Shown piece after piece: positions 21,021 to 32,346 of a stretch of 64,000 nucleotides of DNA. Origin of the DNA: Heterodera schachtii (lineage: Eukaryota; Nematoda; Chromadorea; Rhabditida; Heteroderidae); assembly GCA_023374025.1 (NCBI GenBank), contig SIJG01000113.1, forward strand, positions 235,213-299,212, in the 5' to 3' direction. The translations under genes were made by a program, and so were the position numbers. The notes below the pieces were generated by a model. The model was given only the letters and a program-made list of their open reading frames with translations. It was not told the DNA's origin and searched no databases. The first letter of the stretch is position 1, and the number at the start of each line of letters is the position of its first letter.

Positions 21021-22515
21021 TTAAAAATAATTTAATTAATTATGTTTAAGAAGTGTTTGTCAAAATTCAATGTAAAAATAAACTAAATAAAAAAGAAAGA
21101 GAAAATTAATAATTTAATACTATCAAGCAAGCAAATCAACAGAAAAGGACGAGTGAACTGAAACTGTTGACAATACAAACAAAATTAAGGGTTGCTAAAC
21201 CCCACTCAACAGAAAAAACTAAAACAAAAAAAAACTCACGAAGCAATTCCACCCAACAAAAGGAAGCAAGTGACAAAATGGAGTAAATAATGAACAAAAC
21301 CATATAAATTCTGTGATCATTAAATTGTGATAATAAATTAGGATTTAAAATGCGAGAAAAATAATTCCTCTCTCTTCAGAGGTGTATGAAAATATTTATT
21401 TATAAATAAAAAATGATTTAGGAAAATATGATTAAATATAAAGTAAGAAGTTCATAAATTTTGAAAAATTAATTTAATTTAAAGAAAGATTCATTTAATT
21501 CGAGATAAACAAACAAGCATCAAAATATATATAAAATTATAAACAAAATACAAAATGATTAAAGAAATACCTTAACGCAGTCTTATAATTCACTCTTTGT
21601 TAGCATGAATTTGAATAATAAATTCATTAAGTAAATTTTATTGAACGTGCAAATTGACTATTTTTACGAGTTTCTCTTTAAATTTAATAAAAATAATTGA
21701 ATTTTATATCACGAATATTAATAAATTGAGAAAAATTATAATGCAATAAATATTCAAAACAAAGACAATCAATTACTTTTTAAAAACAATCAGAAAAAAT
21801 CAATTAAATTAAAAACTATAAATTCATCTTGATTCATTTAAATTAATATTTGAATAGGGTCTTATTCAGAATAATATTGTGCTAAATATTGTAAAATGTT
21901 CTTGTTGAATTTTATTTAGAAATTTTTAATTTCTTTTTTAAAAATGAGCAAATTGTTGAGAAAACGGCAAGCGAATTACCGACAAAAACATAATGTATGT
22001 GGTCTGTCGGTTAATAATAACAAGTACATTTCGATCCATGATAATTTAAATTCAGGGTTTAAAACTTTTTGGATTGATTGTAATACTTATACTTAGGATG
22101 TAACATAAGTTCTGTCAACCATAAATATGTTAAAATTCAAAAATTCATAACTCCGTAATTTTTGCATTTATTTAATAATTCTTTTTTTGTTTGTAATTTA
22201 CACCTGTTCTCTCTCAGCTACGCAACAAACTTTAAATTCAGAATGCTGACCATGTTAAAAATCCAAAAAAAATAAAACGATAAATAAAAGAGTGTATAAT
22301 GATAATGATGATAAAAAAACTAATATTAATCTTATACTCAAAAAATAGAAAAAAAACTGAAATTTGGTGTGAAGTATGCTTTTATTTAGACTCGCTTGAA
22401 TTGGTAAAATGTTTGAATTAAAATAATTTAAATTAAAATGATATTAGACTAGCCCGAACGCTTATTATGAAAAAATCACAATTAATCCAAAACAATTACA
22501 CCAACCAAGAATTAA
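21021..22515. other. AT-rich background
   Basis: No gene seen. Less AT-rich spots near 21160-21290 and 21960-22030 (ATGTGGTCTGTCGG) are isolated. No repeat partner in the window was recognised for them. Confidence 0.4.
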
Positions 22516-22695
22516 CTTTGTGAAAACATCGATACTTGGGTTGATACAATTCGAGAAAGAAATTTGATCCAACATACCCAAATCATCAATACCTACAGGA
22601 AAATGAAAATTTATTTATTATCTCTAATGGATAATTTCAAATATCTTACATATTTAAAATTATTGTATTATTATATTCGAATTTTTTATAAATAA
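22516..22695 (+). pseudogene. Protein-like open frame, unassigned
   Basis: A 59-codon stop-to-stop frame opens with LCENIDTWVDTIRERNLIQ and QIINTYRKM, then turns into a hydrophobic AT-driven tail. The first 30 residues have a balanced composition unusual for this window. No start codon precedes the protein-like part. It could be another retrotransposon pol fragment, as it lies on the same strand, but no known motif was seen. Confidence 0.3.
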
Positions 22696-22848
22696 ACCAA
22701 TAGAAAAGTTTTTAATGTAACAGTGGAACTGTAAGTTGTAATAAAAAATTTTAAAAATATATTTGAAAAAGTTTACGCTGTCTATCGAAAAATTATTTTC
22801 TTTGTTAAATAACGATAATTTTATATAAAATCTATTTAAATAACAATA

Positions 22849-23034
22849 TCAACAACAATATAATGTCTTATTTAAATACAATAATGAAATAATATGCAAT
22901 AAAATATATCCATTGGTGGTGCCATTGACGGTAAAAAGTACGGCCCGTGAATCTAAACCGATGCCGTAGCTGACAATAACGCACCCTAAAAAGGCGCCCA
23001 ACATGCATTTTCCCAAGGCTAATGCAGTAAACAT
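22849..23034 (-). pseudogene. Ambiguous coding-like island
   Basis: The minus-strand 61-residue frame starts MFTALALGKCMLGAFLG and is small-residue and membrane-like in its first 45 residues, over a GC-richer patch (22905-23035). The plus strand over the same patch has protein-like text with one stop, including PKKAPNMHF and KANAVNIV. The latter could be the start of a BEL/Pao protease (family pattern L-L-x-T-A-x-V-x-V), and plus is the orientation of all assigned relics. I cannot decide which strand coded. It could also be a fragment of a membrane protein. Confidence 0.3.
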
Positions 23035-25255
23035 CGTGTGAAAATATTAACCGTTATTATTTAATCAAAATTTAACGTAAAAAATTATCACTCTAAGTGC
23101 AAGATAAAATAAATGCAACAAATAGTTTGACGTAAAAAAGTCATTTGTTTTGCAAAATCATTAAAATATAAGAATTATGGTTTGACGAAAAAATGATTAT
23201 TTTTGCAAAATCACAAAAAATAATAATCATAACGATTGAATTTGAAAAAAAATTTTTTTTTGTTTTGTAAAAGCACAAAAAATTCAAAAATCATAATGAA
23301 AAGTTGACCTAATTTTTTTTTTTGCTATAATGAATAATTTTATATTAATCAAAATACATAAATTTAAATGGAACAACATAATATCAAATATAATAAATTT
23401 TAAAAATACCCAATTATTGTAATGATAAAATTATCTATTATAATATATAACCAGGCGCCAAACTCAATTAGACAGTAAAAAAATATCGCCGCGGGAAAAA
23501 AGTCTTGTAGAAGGTTTTTTAATAAAATTAACAATAAAATGGTAAAAAATTAAATAGGCTGATGTCTAATAGATGAATAACGCAACACCAAGACCATCAA
23601 TTAATAAATTTAGTCAATACAATAAATAGATGAAAAATTGCAAAACTTAAGAGAAAAATCAATTCTAAGATAATCTAAAATTTTTATTTGTTTATTCGAA
23701 TTATTTAAATGAACTAAAAATTATTTAATAAATGTTTTTATCGAAACAAGAAAAACAATACCAAACTTAACACTACCTTTAATTTGCATAGAAAACATTA
23801 ATCAATATTAGAAAATATTTTAATTGTAAATGTCTAAAATATAAATTAAAACTTGTTTAGACATATCGCCAGCTAAAACAACATACAAAAATTTTGAAAT
23901 ATGTTCAAAATGTAAATTCAATTATTGTAATAAAATGAAAACAATTTATATTCAAATTTTAAAACAATTTATTTTAATTATTAAATTTTTTGACAATAAT
24001 TTTATTAAAAGCATTAAAAAACTAGCAAAATGCCATAATTATGCATTGCCTTGCATTGCCTTTTTGCGTATTTAACAAGCAGAATTGATGAGAAATTGTA
24101 TTCAGATATGAATTATTCTATAAATAAAATAAATCTAACCAAAATTAATTTTTATTTGAAAAATAAATTAATTTTATTATTTTCTTTGTATGCGCTAATG
24201 CAAGTCGTAAACACATTTATTTAAAAAGGAAATTAATTAATAATAATTGTAAATTATTCTAAAAACTAAAGGTATATATAAAAATAAAAATTAATGAATA
24301 ATATTTATTAACAAAAGAATATTATTAATGGTTAGGAGAAATGTTATTTAAAGAATAAAGAAAACCGGAATTTAATTTGTTAGATAATGAAAATAAATTT
24401 CAAATTTACTTTGATTTTTGATAAAATGGCATAAGTGATAAAATATCAAATACAAAAATTATAGATTAAAAAAATTCACAATTTTATAAAATTGAAATGA
24501 CTCAATAAATAATAATAAATGCTATATTATTAGAAAAAGAATATGCATTATATTTGCAATATTTTAAAATTGCTTCTATACTATATATAGTATTGAATTA
24601 AATAATTTCTTCAAAAACTAATTCTTAAAAACTAACTTAAATATTGATATTAAATAAAAATTAAAAGCTACATTAAATGCAAAAATATAATGTGCGAAAA
24701 TATGGAAGCCAGAGCAGTATACGCGCATTTTTTTAGGAATCCCACAAATAATTAATTGATTTTTATTTTGTAAAAAACATTAAAAAATGAATTAAACAGC
24801 TTTTTGAAGAAAGAGAATCTGCGAAAAAAATATAAAGCAAAAAAACTCAAGAATCTTTTGTAAAAAATTCAGAATGAATTAATTGTATGTGATATATAAG
24901 CCACAAATTAAAATACAAGCAATTCTAAGTTGTAAAAATGAAAAAAAATAACTCGTCAGAATTTTTTAAACCTAAAGCAAAGATTATCATTTTATTAAAC
25001 ATAATTAATAAAAAAAATAATAACAATTTCAAGAAAATGAAACTACAAGAAACAAAAATAATTGTTTTAATTTCATTAAAAAATTAATATAAAAGAATGT
25101 AATTTGAAATAAAGTGATTTAGAAATTGCATCTTTTTTGTTTAAAAAAATACTTTTATAATATCAGTTAAAATTAAGTTTTAAAATCCTTCTGAAAACTT
25201 AGTAATTAGTCAAACATAAGAGTTAAATATTAAAACATACATAATTATTATTACC
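23035..25255. other. AT-rich background
   Basis: No gene seen over 2.2 kb. A run of near-repeats TTGACGAAAAA...TTTTGCAAAATCA occurs two or three times between 23125 and 23300. A short island at 24706-24760 gives MEARAVYAHFFRNPTN. TGCATTGCCTTGCATTGCC at 24043 is a small local repeat. Confidence 0.4.
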
Positions 25256-25411
25256 ATGCAATTAAAAAAATGCTTAAATAAAGAAGGGAAAGCCATTAAC
25301 GTGAGAGTTTTTGACAAACAGAGTAATGTCATCGATAGGATTAAGCAAATAATTAAAACTGAGATAAGTACATTTGTTAAAATAAACTATTTAATTAAAA
25401 TTAATAATTAA
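25256..25411 (+). pseudogene. Protein-like small frame 1 of a three-frame cluster
   Basis: A 51-codon frame with an ATG start: its middle reads GKAINVRVFDKQSNVIDRI, then KQIIKTEI, before a low-complexity tail. The composition is much more protein-like than the surroundings. It is followed within 10 bases by frame 2 (25418-25624) and then frame 3 (25614-25733), all plus strand. The three may be pieces of one decayed gene broken by frameshifts. No domain recognised. Confidence 0.35.
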
Positions 25412-25417
25412 AATATT

Positions 25418-25624
25418 TTGAATGAAATTAATTATTCTAAATATTCCGTCCTTGCTTATGAAACAATCCAAACTCAGAAACCCACAATCCGACGCACAAT
25501 TCACTTGCGCAAGAGAAAAATTGAAACTAACTTAACTATTAAAAACATATTCACAATTCAATGTGAATCGATTAATGGTTATTCCAGTGGGTCGGATACA
25601 ATAATTTGTCTACATGGAATCTGA
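25418..25624 (+). pseudogene. Protein-like small frame 2 of a three-frame cluster
   Basis: A 68-residue frame with an ATG start. It is rich in T, R and K in the middle (PTIRRTIHLRKRKIE), then FTIQCESINGYSSGSDTII to the stop. No signal peptide or membrane segment is obvious. It overlaps frame 3 by about 11 bases in another phase. Not recognised. Length, position and strand fit a fragment of a larger former protein better than a small gene. Confidence 0.35.
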
Positions 25625-25733
25625 AAACAATCAATTATTTGGGCTTGAAGCAATTAATCTAAAAATTAAACTAGAACTAAAAAAGAATAATCACAATATA
25701 ACTAACCCTTCAATAAAGGAGCTGATTTATTAG
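25614..25733 (+). pseudogene. Protein-like small frame 3 of a three-frame cluster
   Basis: A 39-codon frame with an ATG start: MESENNQLFGLEAINLKI, then a lysine/asparagine-rich part ending PSIKELIY. It starts inside the end of frame 2, in the +1 phase. A single indel would join them, which is the main argument that frames 1-3 were one reading frame. Not recognised. Confidence 0.35.
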
Positions 25734-26038
25734 CATAATAAAAGCAAAATTAATTAATAAATAAATAAACCATTTATTTATTTTGGTGGAATAAAATATT
25801 AGAAGATTATAATTTCTATGAAATGAAAGAAATTGTTTATCTTTTCAATAATAATGTTTATGCTAACCAAAGATATTTTAAATAAAAAAATATTTATTTA
25901 TGTTGGAAAATGAGTTTTAAAATTAACTAATAATCATCCAAACATTTAATTACAAATATACCAGCTATTTTAATCAAAGAAAACAAATAAGAATAAATCA
26001 AAATAAAACCGACCAAAATCAAAAATCCAAACATGAGT

Positions 26039-26107
26039 CCGGATGCTCGACAGCCTATTGCTCGGACATTCAAAATCTTCAACAGCTCTTTAATGGAAAA
26101 TGTTTGA
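26039..26107 (+). pseudogene. BEL/Pao RT thumb fragment (KIFN block)
   Basis: The plus frame reads PDARQPIARTFKIFNSSL then MENV and a stop. The RTFKIFN block also occurs at 63805-63858 and, shorter, at 20890, where it precedes the GDTE...IPNE block typical of BEL/Pao RT. The minus-strand 80-residue frame at 25927-26169 is the shadow of this island. Confidence 0.4.
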
Positions 26108-26727
26108 AAAATAATCAAAAATATTAATTTAATTTCAGACTTGAATTGCAGAATGCACCATAAATACAATATAAAACTAAATTATAAATAACTGAATTCA
26201 ATCATTTTCAAAATAAAATTTATTTCTAATAAAAAAAGGTCATTCATCGATATCAGCGTAAATCCAATTTTGCAGATCAATTCATGCGATATCAACACTT
26301 CAGTCAAAATTTTCAGTCAGATCAAGAAAGGAATTATAAATTATAAACCTTTTAAATAAAAAAAGTTTTGATTTTAAATTTGATAAAAAAAAAAACGAAA
26401 TGTGAATCGAAAAAGTCCAAATACATAAAACGAATTACCCAATGAACTATAAATTACAATTACATATACTTGAAATTTAATCAAATATATAAAGATGGAG
26501 TAGCCAAAAATGAAATACAACTTAAAATTCAAATTGCCAATAAAATTTAAGAAAATGATGATATTCAGTTAAATTAATTCAATAAAATTTAGATTTTGCA
26601 AGAATTTAAATTAACATTTATTATTAAAAATAATAAAATTTATAAAAACGACAATATTATAAAAAGGCAACTAAAATAAATTATTCGGAGGAAAGTAATG
26701 TTTTCTCATGTGAGTAATCTACAATAA

Positions 26728-26835
26728 CATTATGAAAATGTGGAGTTCCATGTTTCTGCAGAATACAAGAATTTGATGGAGGCTGGACAAACCTTAATTA
26801 AATTAAATAATAAAATTGAGATAAAAATGAAATAA
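26728..26835 (+). pseudogene. Protein-like frame, unassigned
   Basis: A 35-codon frame beginning just after a stop: HYENVEFHVSAEYKNLM, EAGQTLIKLNNK and a charged end. It has a credible amino-acid mix and amphipathic helical character. The upstream 20 bases contain TCATGTGAGTAA, which resembles a splice donor but is in the wrong place to feed this frame. No family recognised. Confidence 0.3.
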
Positions 26836-27582
26836 TATTAAAAAGGAAAAGCATCTTCAAAATTATGACACTCGTAGTTTAATATCTTATCCAAATGTAA
26901 ATTTGTTGAAAAATATTAATTTAAAAAGTAAGAATAAATAAGGAATTGTTGTTAAAAAATTTAGTTTAATGAATAAATCAAATTTGTGGAGATTGACCAA
27001 ATTTACCAGTCTTTTATGTATTTTTTGAATTTTTGCTACCGACACTAAGCACGACCACAAATACATTACAGCTTTGTCAATTTCAAATTGCACAAAAAGA
27101 CAAAAATAGAAAAATAGCTATATTGTTAATTTCTGCATAAATTTTAGTTACTTTAGTAATCATAATATTATTTATGTTGTATAAGAAGGTAAAAAATAAT
27201 AATTAGAAAAATAGATGAGGAAATTACGAATCAAATTATACTTTAACTACTCGGGTCTTCCTAATGGAAAAAAACTTCATTTAAAATTTCAAAAATTAAA
27301 TTAAGTAAAATCACAGCCAAAAAATCTCCACTATTATAAAGGCAATAATTATATGATAAGTAAATTCTTTATTCAAAAGGAGACAAAAAATATTACAAAT
27401 TTTTAAAATAAAATTTATTTTGTACTTTATAAACAGATGTTAAAATTAATAAAAACATTAACAAAAATGAAAACTTGTCAACATTTATATTCAATGAAAA
27501 TAAAAGGGAATTAATTAAAAAAGTTAAAAAAATAAATTTAATACCATTAAAAATTTTTTCGAAAATCGATTCAATATCATAT
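26836..27582. other. AT-rich background
   Basis: No gene seen. Minus-strand frames at 26887-27093 and 27393-27614 are phenylalanine/leucine-rich, as expected opposite A-rich DNA, and have no recognisable motif. Confidence 0.4.
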
Positions 27583-27590
27583 AAGATAAA

Positions 27591-28183
27591 TAGAGACCGA
27601 CAAAAAGGCACCAAAAATCATAAAAAATGCATTATAAAAGCACCAAAAAATTGAAAAAAAAGGCACGAAAATCCCAAAAAAGGCACGAAAAAAGGCACTT
27701 AATAATTTTTATTAAGGATTTTTAGGGAGCAAAACACGTAAAACTTAAACAATAACTTAATTTTGGTCATTTAAATTATTATTAAATATTTTATTAATTT
27801 TTTTTTGAATAAGGAAAATTTTTAAACATAAATTTTTTATCAAGAAAAAAATGAAATTTTAGCGATAAATTTTTGGGAAAATTTTTAGGATTCTTAGGGG
27901 TGTATTTTCTGAAAATTTTTCAAGTCATTTCTTAGGGGGTTTATTTTCTGAAAATTTTTCAAGTCAGTGTATTTTCCCGATTTTATTGCATTTTTTATGG
28001 AATTTTTCGAAAAAATTGCCAAAAAAGGCACCAAAACGGCAAAATGCCAAAAATGAACAAAAAAAAGGCATAATAAAAGTCAACGTAGAAGCCTCAAACC
28101 AAGTGGAAAAGGTGTTATTTATGTTTAACATATCGAAACAAGTGCGCAGAAAAAAAGGCATATGCCTCAAAAGTCGGTCTCTA
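27591..28183. mobile_element. Non-autonomous hAT-type element (GGCAC subterminal repeats)
   Basis: A 593-bp element with ends TAGAGACCGAC and GTCGGTCTCTA and a perfect 8-bp duplication AAGATAAA at 27583-27590 and 28184-28191. Subterminal arrays repeat AAAAAGGCACNAAAA. The interior has two tandem copies of a block starting TTCTTAGGGGTGTATTTTC (27890 and about 27931) and, near the right end, GTGCGCAGAAAAAAAGGCA. Interior and right-end words are shared with the 31779-32338 element. Frames at 27964 (minus) and 27986 (plus) are by-products of the repeats. Confidence 0.93.
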
Positions 28184-28258
28184 AAGATAAATAAGGCATC
28201 AAAGAACCTAAAGATTTATTTGAAATAATGATCAGCAATTTTATAATTAATAAAATGA

Positions 28259-28426
28259 ATTATTTATTCAACAATTGAAATTGAAATTTTTAAACACACT
28301 TCAGAAGCATTGGAAAACAAAAACAAAATTATTGTATCAAGTTGCATTGACGAAATAGTTTTATATGATACAAAAGTAATGAAAAAACACCAAAAAGAAA
28401 TGCGAGACGCAATCATGAGCTACTAA
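28259..28426 (+). pseudogene. Protein-like frame, unassigned
   Basis: A 55-codon stop-to-stop frame without an ATG start. After an IEIEIFKHTSEALENKN opening it reads IIVSSCIDEIVLYDTK and KKHQKEMRDAIMSY. This is one of the most protein-like stretches in the window. It follows the 27.6 kb hAT element by 70 bases but is outside its target duplication, so it belongs to the older layer. No domain recognised. Confidence 0.35.
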
Positions 28427-29519
28427 ATGATAGAATTGCCGTAGTTTTTATTATAATGAAATAAACAATATATACTAAAACCAACTTAAAGAAAAAAATA
28501 CAGAAATTTGTATAATGCTATAGAAAGATAAAATAATGATTAATACCAGATTTGGAAGCGGTTTACGTGGCGCCCCCTGGGCGGCGAGGACACATTATTT
28601 AAAAAAATAATAAATCCAAAGGTTAATCCTTAAAGGAGCTGCTGATAAAAAATTTCACCATAAACAGTTCATATTAGCGTATTATAATGTTTTAATCAAA
28701 TAATAAAATCTTTATTTATGAAAAAAGATTCAGCGAAATGACAAAATGGATTTTCAAAATATTAATTAAACTACTTATAATTAAAAATCCTTCTTAGTAA
28801 AAGCTTAAAATTAACCTAGTTTGAAAAAATAATTAAAACTAAAATTTTATAATAAGAATACAGAAAAACATCAGTTTACTCGCTTAATTTTTTGAAAGAG
28901 AGAGTCGGGCTAAAAGTGGTTCAGTGATTGAATTTTACTAATTAAAATATGTTTCAAAAAATGTAGATTTTTATTAAAAACTCAAAATAATAAATCATTC
29001 TTTTTCAATTATAGAAGATAAATTAGAAATAAATTAATATGAAATAAGTAACGGATAGTTAAAACTGAAAATCAAACAATTTAGTTAAGGATTATATTCA
29101 TAAAATATTCTAAATACACTTTTATAAAGGTAACTTTTCGAAGTAACAAAATTCTGAAATTTTCTGAGAATTACGAAATATTTTATAGAAAAGTTTTAAT
29201 ATAAACGATAATAATAAAAAAATGCAATATTTAAGGCAGTAAATATAAGGGTTTAAAATGTGAAACATTGGGTTTTGTTAATAATTATAATAAAATCATT
29301 TTAAAAATTCTACAACTTCAATTTAAAACAATCTAATTAATATTTCAGCGAGCTAACGCCGATTTAATCTTGAATTTACATTTATTTAATACATACTGAT
29401 TAATAACAAAAATTAATTGAAATTTTAGAATTGGATAACCTAGCTAAAGCAGTTGAAAATCATTCAATACCAATTGCACGAAAAATGTCATTTTTTTAAT
29501 AAAACATATATTAAAATAA
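28427..29519. other. AT-rich background with two GC-richer spots
   Basis: No gene called. A GC-rich spot at 28553-28600 (plus frame DLEAVYVAPPGRRGHII) faintly resembles the G-R-V-x-x-x-x-P-G-x-D-G-x-x-R-V end of a BEL/Pao integrase C-terminal domain, but too little remains. A second at 28890-28940 reads FFERESRAKSGSVIEF. Both are isolated. Confidence 0.35.
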
Positions 29520-29660
29520 ATTATTTCGGAGTACATAAACGTCAAACCCATCAGCCTCAAGCTGTTGAAATACGAAAAAGAACCCAAAAGCCGCGACGTT
29601 CGAGCATCACCGATATATAAAGCAGTAATGAATGCATTAATGCATCTAATTAATGAATAA
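29520..29660 (+). pseudogene. Protein-like frame, unassigned
   Basis: A 46-codon stop-to-stop frame: SEYINVKPISLKLLKYEK, then EPKSRDVRASPIYKAV and ALMHLINE. The frame shifted by one base is also protein-like in part (RTQKPRRSSITDI), so I am not certain which phase was used. No ATG at the beginning. No domain recognised. Same strand as the retrotransposon relics. Confidence 0.35.
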
Positions 29661-30116
29661 AACGCTAAATTTAATTAAGTAAAAATAAATAATGATTTAT
29701 TAAATTTTAAACTAATTGCCATATGAAAATAGAGAAAAATTTATAAATAAGTTTTATCAACTATTATTAAAAGTTAAGCTAAATATACATCTTATGGTGA
29801 GGCCATAATATTAAACTCTTTATTTATTACGCAAAATAAATCATAGGTCATGAGCTTTGCATATATTTGAAACAACGATGCCAATACTCGAAATATTTTA
29901 ATGAAATTTAATACTTTTGGATTGAAAATACAAAAATTATTTTAAAATCTAAAAATATTTATTTTAATAGAGGAAAAACATAACAAATAATTCTTTATAG
30001 CTTTGAACATTTAAAACAGAAGTATTCGGAGCAGTGAAAGGAGCCATTGAGCTACTAAATCCCATGGGAGTTGTAAACATCAATAAAAGAACCAAAAAAA
30101 AATGCTAATAAAAGTA

Positions 30117-30270
30117 TTAAAAATTAATTTTATAATGAATGCAGAAAAAAATTATGGCATAAAAAAACAAGAAATAAAAAATAAACAAAAAATAATAAAA
30201 AACTAAAAAAATAATTTAAAAAATCTTAATGCAATAAAAAATCCGATAAATTTAAAACTTTATAAAACTC
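30117..30270. repeat. Local direct repeat RepC, copy 1
   Basis: About 150 bases repeated at 30400-30553 with few differences (GAATGCAGAAAAAAATTATG, TTATGGCATAAAA, TCTTAATGCAAT, AATCCGATAAAT). A-rich and without a protein-like frame. The spacing of about 283 bases suggests a local tandem duplication including the intervening sequence. Confidence 0.7.
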
Positions 30271-30399
30271 ATTATTATGCATTTGCAATAACAAATCGCA
30301 AAGCATAAAAATATAAGAGAATGCATATTGATTTTTTAGAGAAAAGATAAAGCTGCTTATATAAATTAAAATATTTATTTGAAAAAGACTAAAAAGACT

Positions 30400-30553
30400 T
30401 AAAAATTAATTCTATAATAAATGCAGAAAAAAAAATTATGGCATAAAAATAAAATTTTGAAAAAAAACAAAAAATAATAAAAACTAAAAAAATAATTTTA
30501 AAAATCTTAATGCAATCAAAAAATCCGATAAATGTAAACTATAAAAAACTCAA
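30400..30553. repeat. Local direct repeat RepC, copy 2
   Basis: Second copy of 30117-30270. Differences are mostly length changes in A runs. Confidence 0.7.
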
Positions 30554-30619
30554 TCAATTCAAATATTTATTTGGTTACAAAAAATACTAAAATTATTTAT
30601 TCTGCAGATGAAATATAAA

Positions 30620-30760
30620 ATATTATTGTGACATGCGGAAGCACTAGCTCATTCAATTTTAAACCACCGTAACTCAGGAAGCGCACAACAAAAACATCGC
30701 TTCCAGAGGAACTGTGAAAGAATGCGTATGGGTCTTCAGCATGGCTGCATAAATTATTAT
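30620..30760 (+). pseudogene. Protein-like island, possible integrase core fragment
   Basis: A GC-richer spot with several broken plus frames. One contains FKPP followed by a stop, and a similar spot at 63046 reads LKPPYTTELEWEP. BEL/Pao and related integrases have a conserved P-P-x-x-P-x-W/H-G-G block, which these may derive from. Too short and broken for a confident call. Confidence 0.25.
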
Positions 30761-31770
30761 CTCATAATTAAAACAAAACAAAAACAGACTATTTAATAAG
30801 ACAAATAAGCGAGATATTTAACAAACTAATTTTATACTCTATGAAAAATAAACTTAACGAAGAAGGATACACTGCAAACATGGAATCCTTGAGAGCACAT
30901 GTGAATTTAAAAGTATAACTAAAATAAATTATATAACGGAAGTTTCTCGTAAGATATATATTTTAAAAATAAGCAAAAAATACAATAAATTAAAGAATTT
31001 AATTCCATAAAAGTTTCTGAATAACTTTAAAGGAATAAAATTGAATATTAAATTTTTCCTGTAAAGAAAGCAAGCGCCATTCATTAAAACTGCATGGCCA
31101 CGAAAAATCGAAAATTGAACTAAAAAAACAATTAAAAATATTAATTTCAAGCAAATAATTAAAATATAAAATCAAACATAGAATGAGTTTATTAAATAAC
31201 GTATTTTTTTAAATTAGTGATTGTTTTAGTAATCGTTACTACAAAAAACAAATAAAGAAAGTTTCAAAAAAATCAAAAAATATTTTAATTACGCCAAATA
31301 ATTATATTGGTTCATTGAATATATTGTTAATAAACAATTAATAAATTAATTATAAAATATATTTATTTGCTTTTTTGATATAAATAAATTGGATAGGATT
31401 TAATATTATAAGTTCTATAATAAATATGTTAATAGAAAAGCGAAAATTAGAAAATAAATGAACAATTAATTCACTTTTATAAAGAAAATATGAATATGTA
31501 CATTGAAAAACGAAATTATTTTTGTTTAGGTGCAAAATATTACACGAATGATCAATTATGATGTGGAATAAAACTTTTACAAAAAAAGAGCTGAATAAAT
31601 ATTTTAAATAATGTAATAAAAAATATTTAAATATAATATAGTTTAAATTTTTTTAAATGTTTAAAGAAAATCATAGCATATATATTAAAAAAAACAGAAA
31701 TTCACTGTAAAAATTAAAAATGATGAAAAATGATTTAAAAGTATATCACAACGATCGATCAGGCAGCATA
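30761..31770. other. AT-rich background
   Basis: No gene seen. A short frame at 30841-30920 (KNKLNEEGYTANMESLRAHV) is protein-like but isolated. Minus frames at 30929-31150 and 31350-31535 are opposite A-rich DNA and look like chance. Confidence 0.4.
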
Positions 31771-31778
31771 ATAATTAA

Positions 31779-32338
31779 TAGGGCTTCTTTTTTTAGGCAC
31801 AAAAAATCGCGAATTAGGCACCTAAAATAGGCAAAAAAAATCGCAAAATAGGCATTAAATAGGCACAAAAATCCTCAAATAGGCACTAAAATAGGCACAA
31901 AATTTTTTTTATTAACGCTTTTTAGGTAGCAAAACACTTAAAAATTAATCAAAAAACTTATTTTGCTTATATTTCAATTGTTTTACAGTTGTTTCCAATA
32001 AAAATAATTTTTTAAACCAAAAATTTTATGAAGAAAAAATAATTAATTTTTGTGGACGAATTTTTGTGAAAATTTTTTTTTCAATTCTTAGAGGTGTATT
32101 TCTGAAATTTTTTCAAGTCGATTCTTAGGGGTGTATTTTTAATTTTTATTGCATTTTTGGTAAGGATTTTTCCAAGAATCCTGAAAAAAGCGCCAAAAAT
32201 GGCGAAATAGGCACAAAAATAGGCATTATAAAAGTCATCGTAGACACCCCAAACAAAGCGGAAAACGCGTTTTTCGTGCTTATCTGTGCGTATAAAGTGC
32301 GCAAAAATTTAGGCATTTGCCTAAAAAAAGAAGCCCTA
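31779..32338. mobile_element. Non-autonomous hAT-type element (AGGCAC subterminal repeats)
   Basis: A 560-bp element whose ends are exact inverted repeats starting TAGGGCTTCTTTTTTTAGGC. It has a perfect 8-bp duplication ATAATTAA at 31771-31778 and 32339-32346. Subterminal arrays repeat ATAGGCACNAAAA. Inside are two core motifs (TTCTTAGAGGTGTATTT, about 32087; TTCTTAGGGGTGTATTTTT, about 32125) and, near the right end, AAAGTGCGCAAAAA. It is a sister of the 27591-28183 element by interior sequence, though the outermost bases differ. Confidence 0.95.
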
Positions 32339-32346
32339 ATAATTAA

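Noticed and set aside
26701..26720. Splice donor TCATGTGAGTAA as evidence of a gene
   Set aside because: The following protein-like frame begins only 15 bases later, too close for an intron. The frame before it has no protein-like content.
27591..32338. CRISPR array suggested by the regularly repeated GGCAC words
   Set aside because: The words are short, irregularly spaced and inverted at the other end of each element. The DNA is clearly eukaryotic transposon sequence with 8-bp target duplications.
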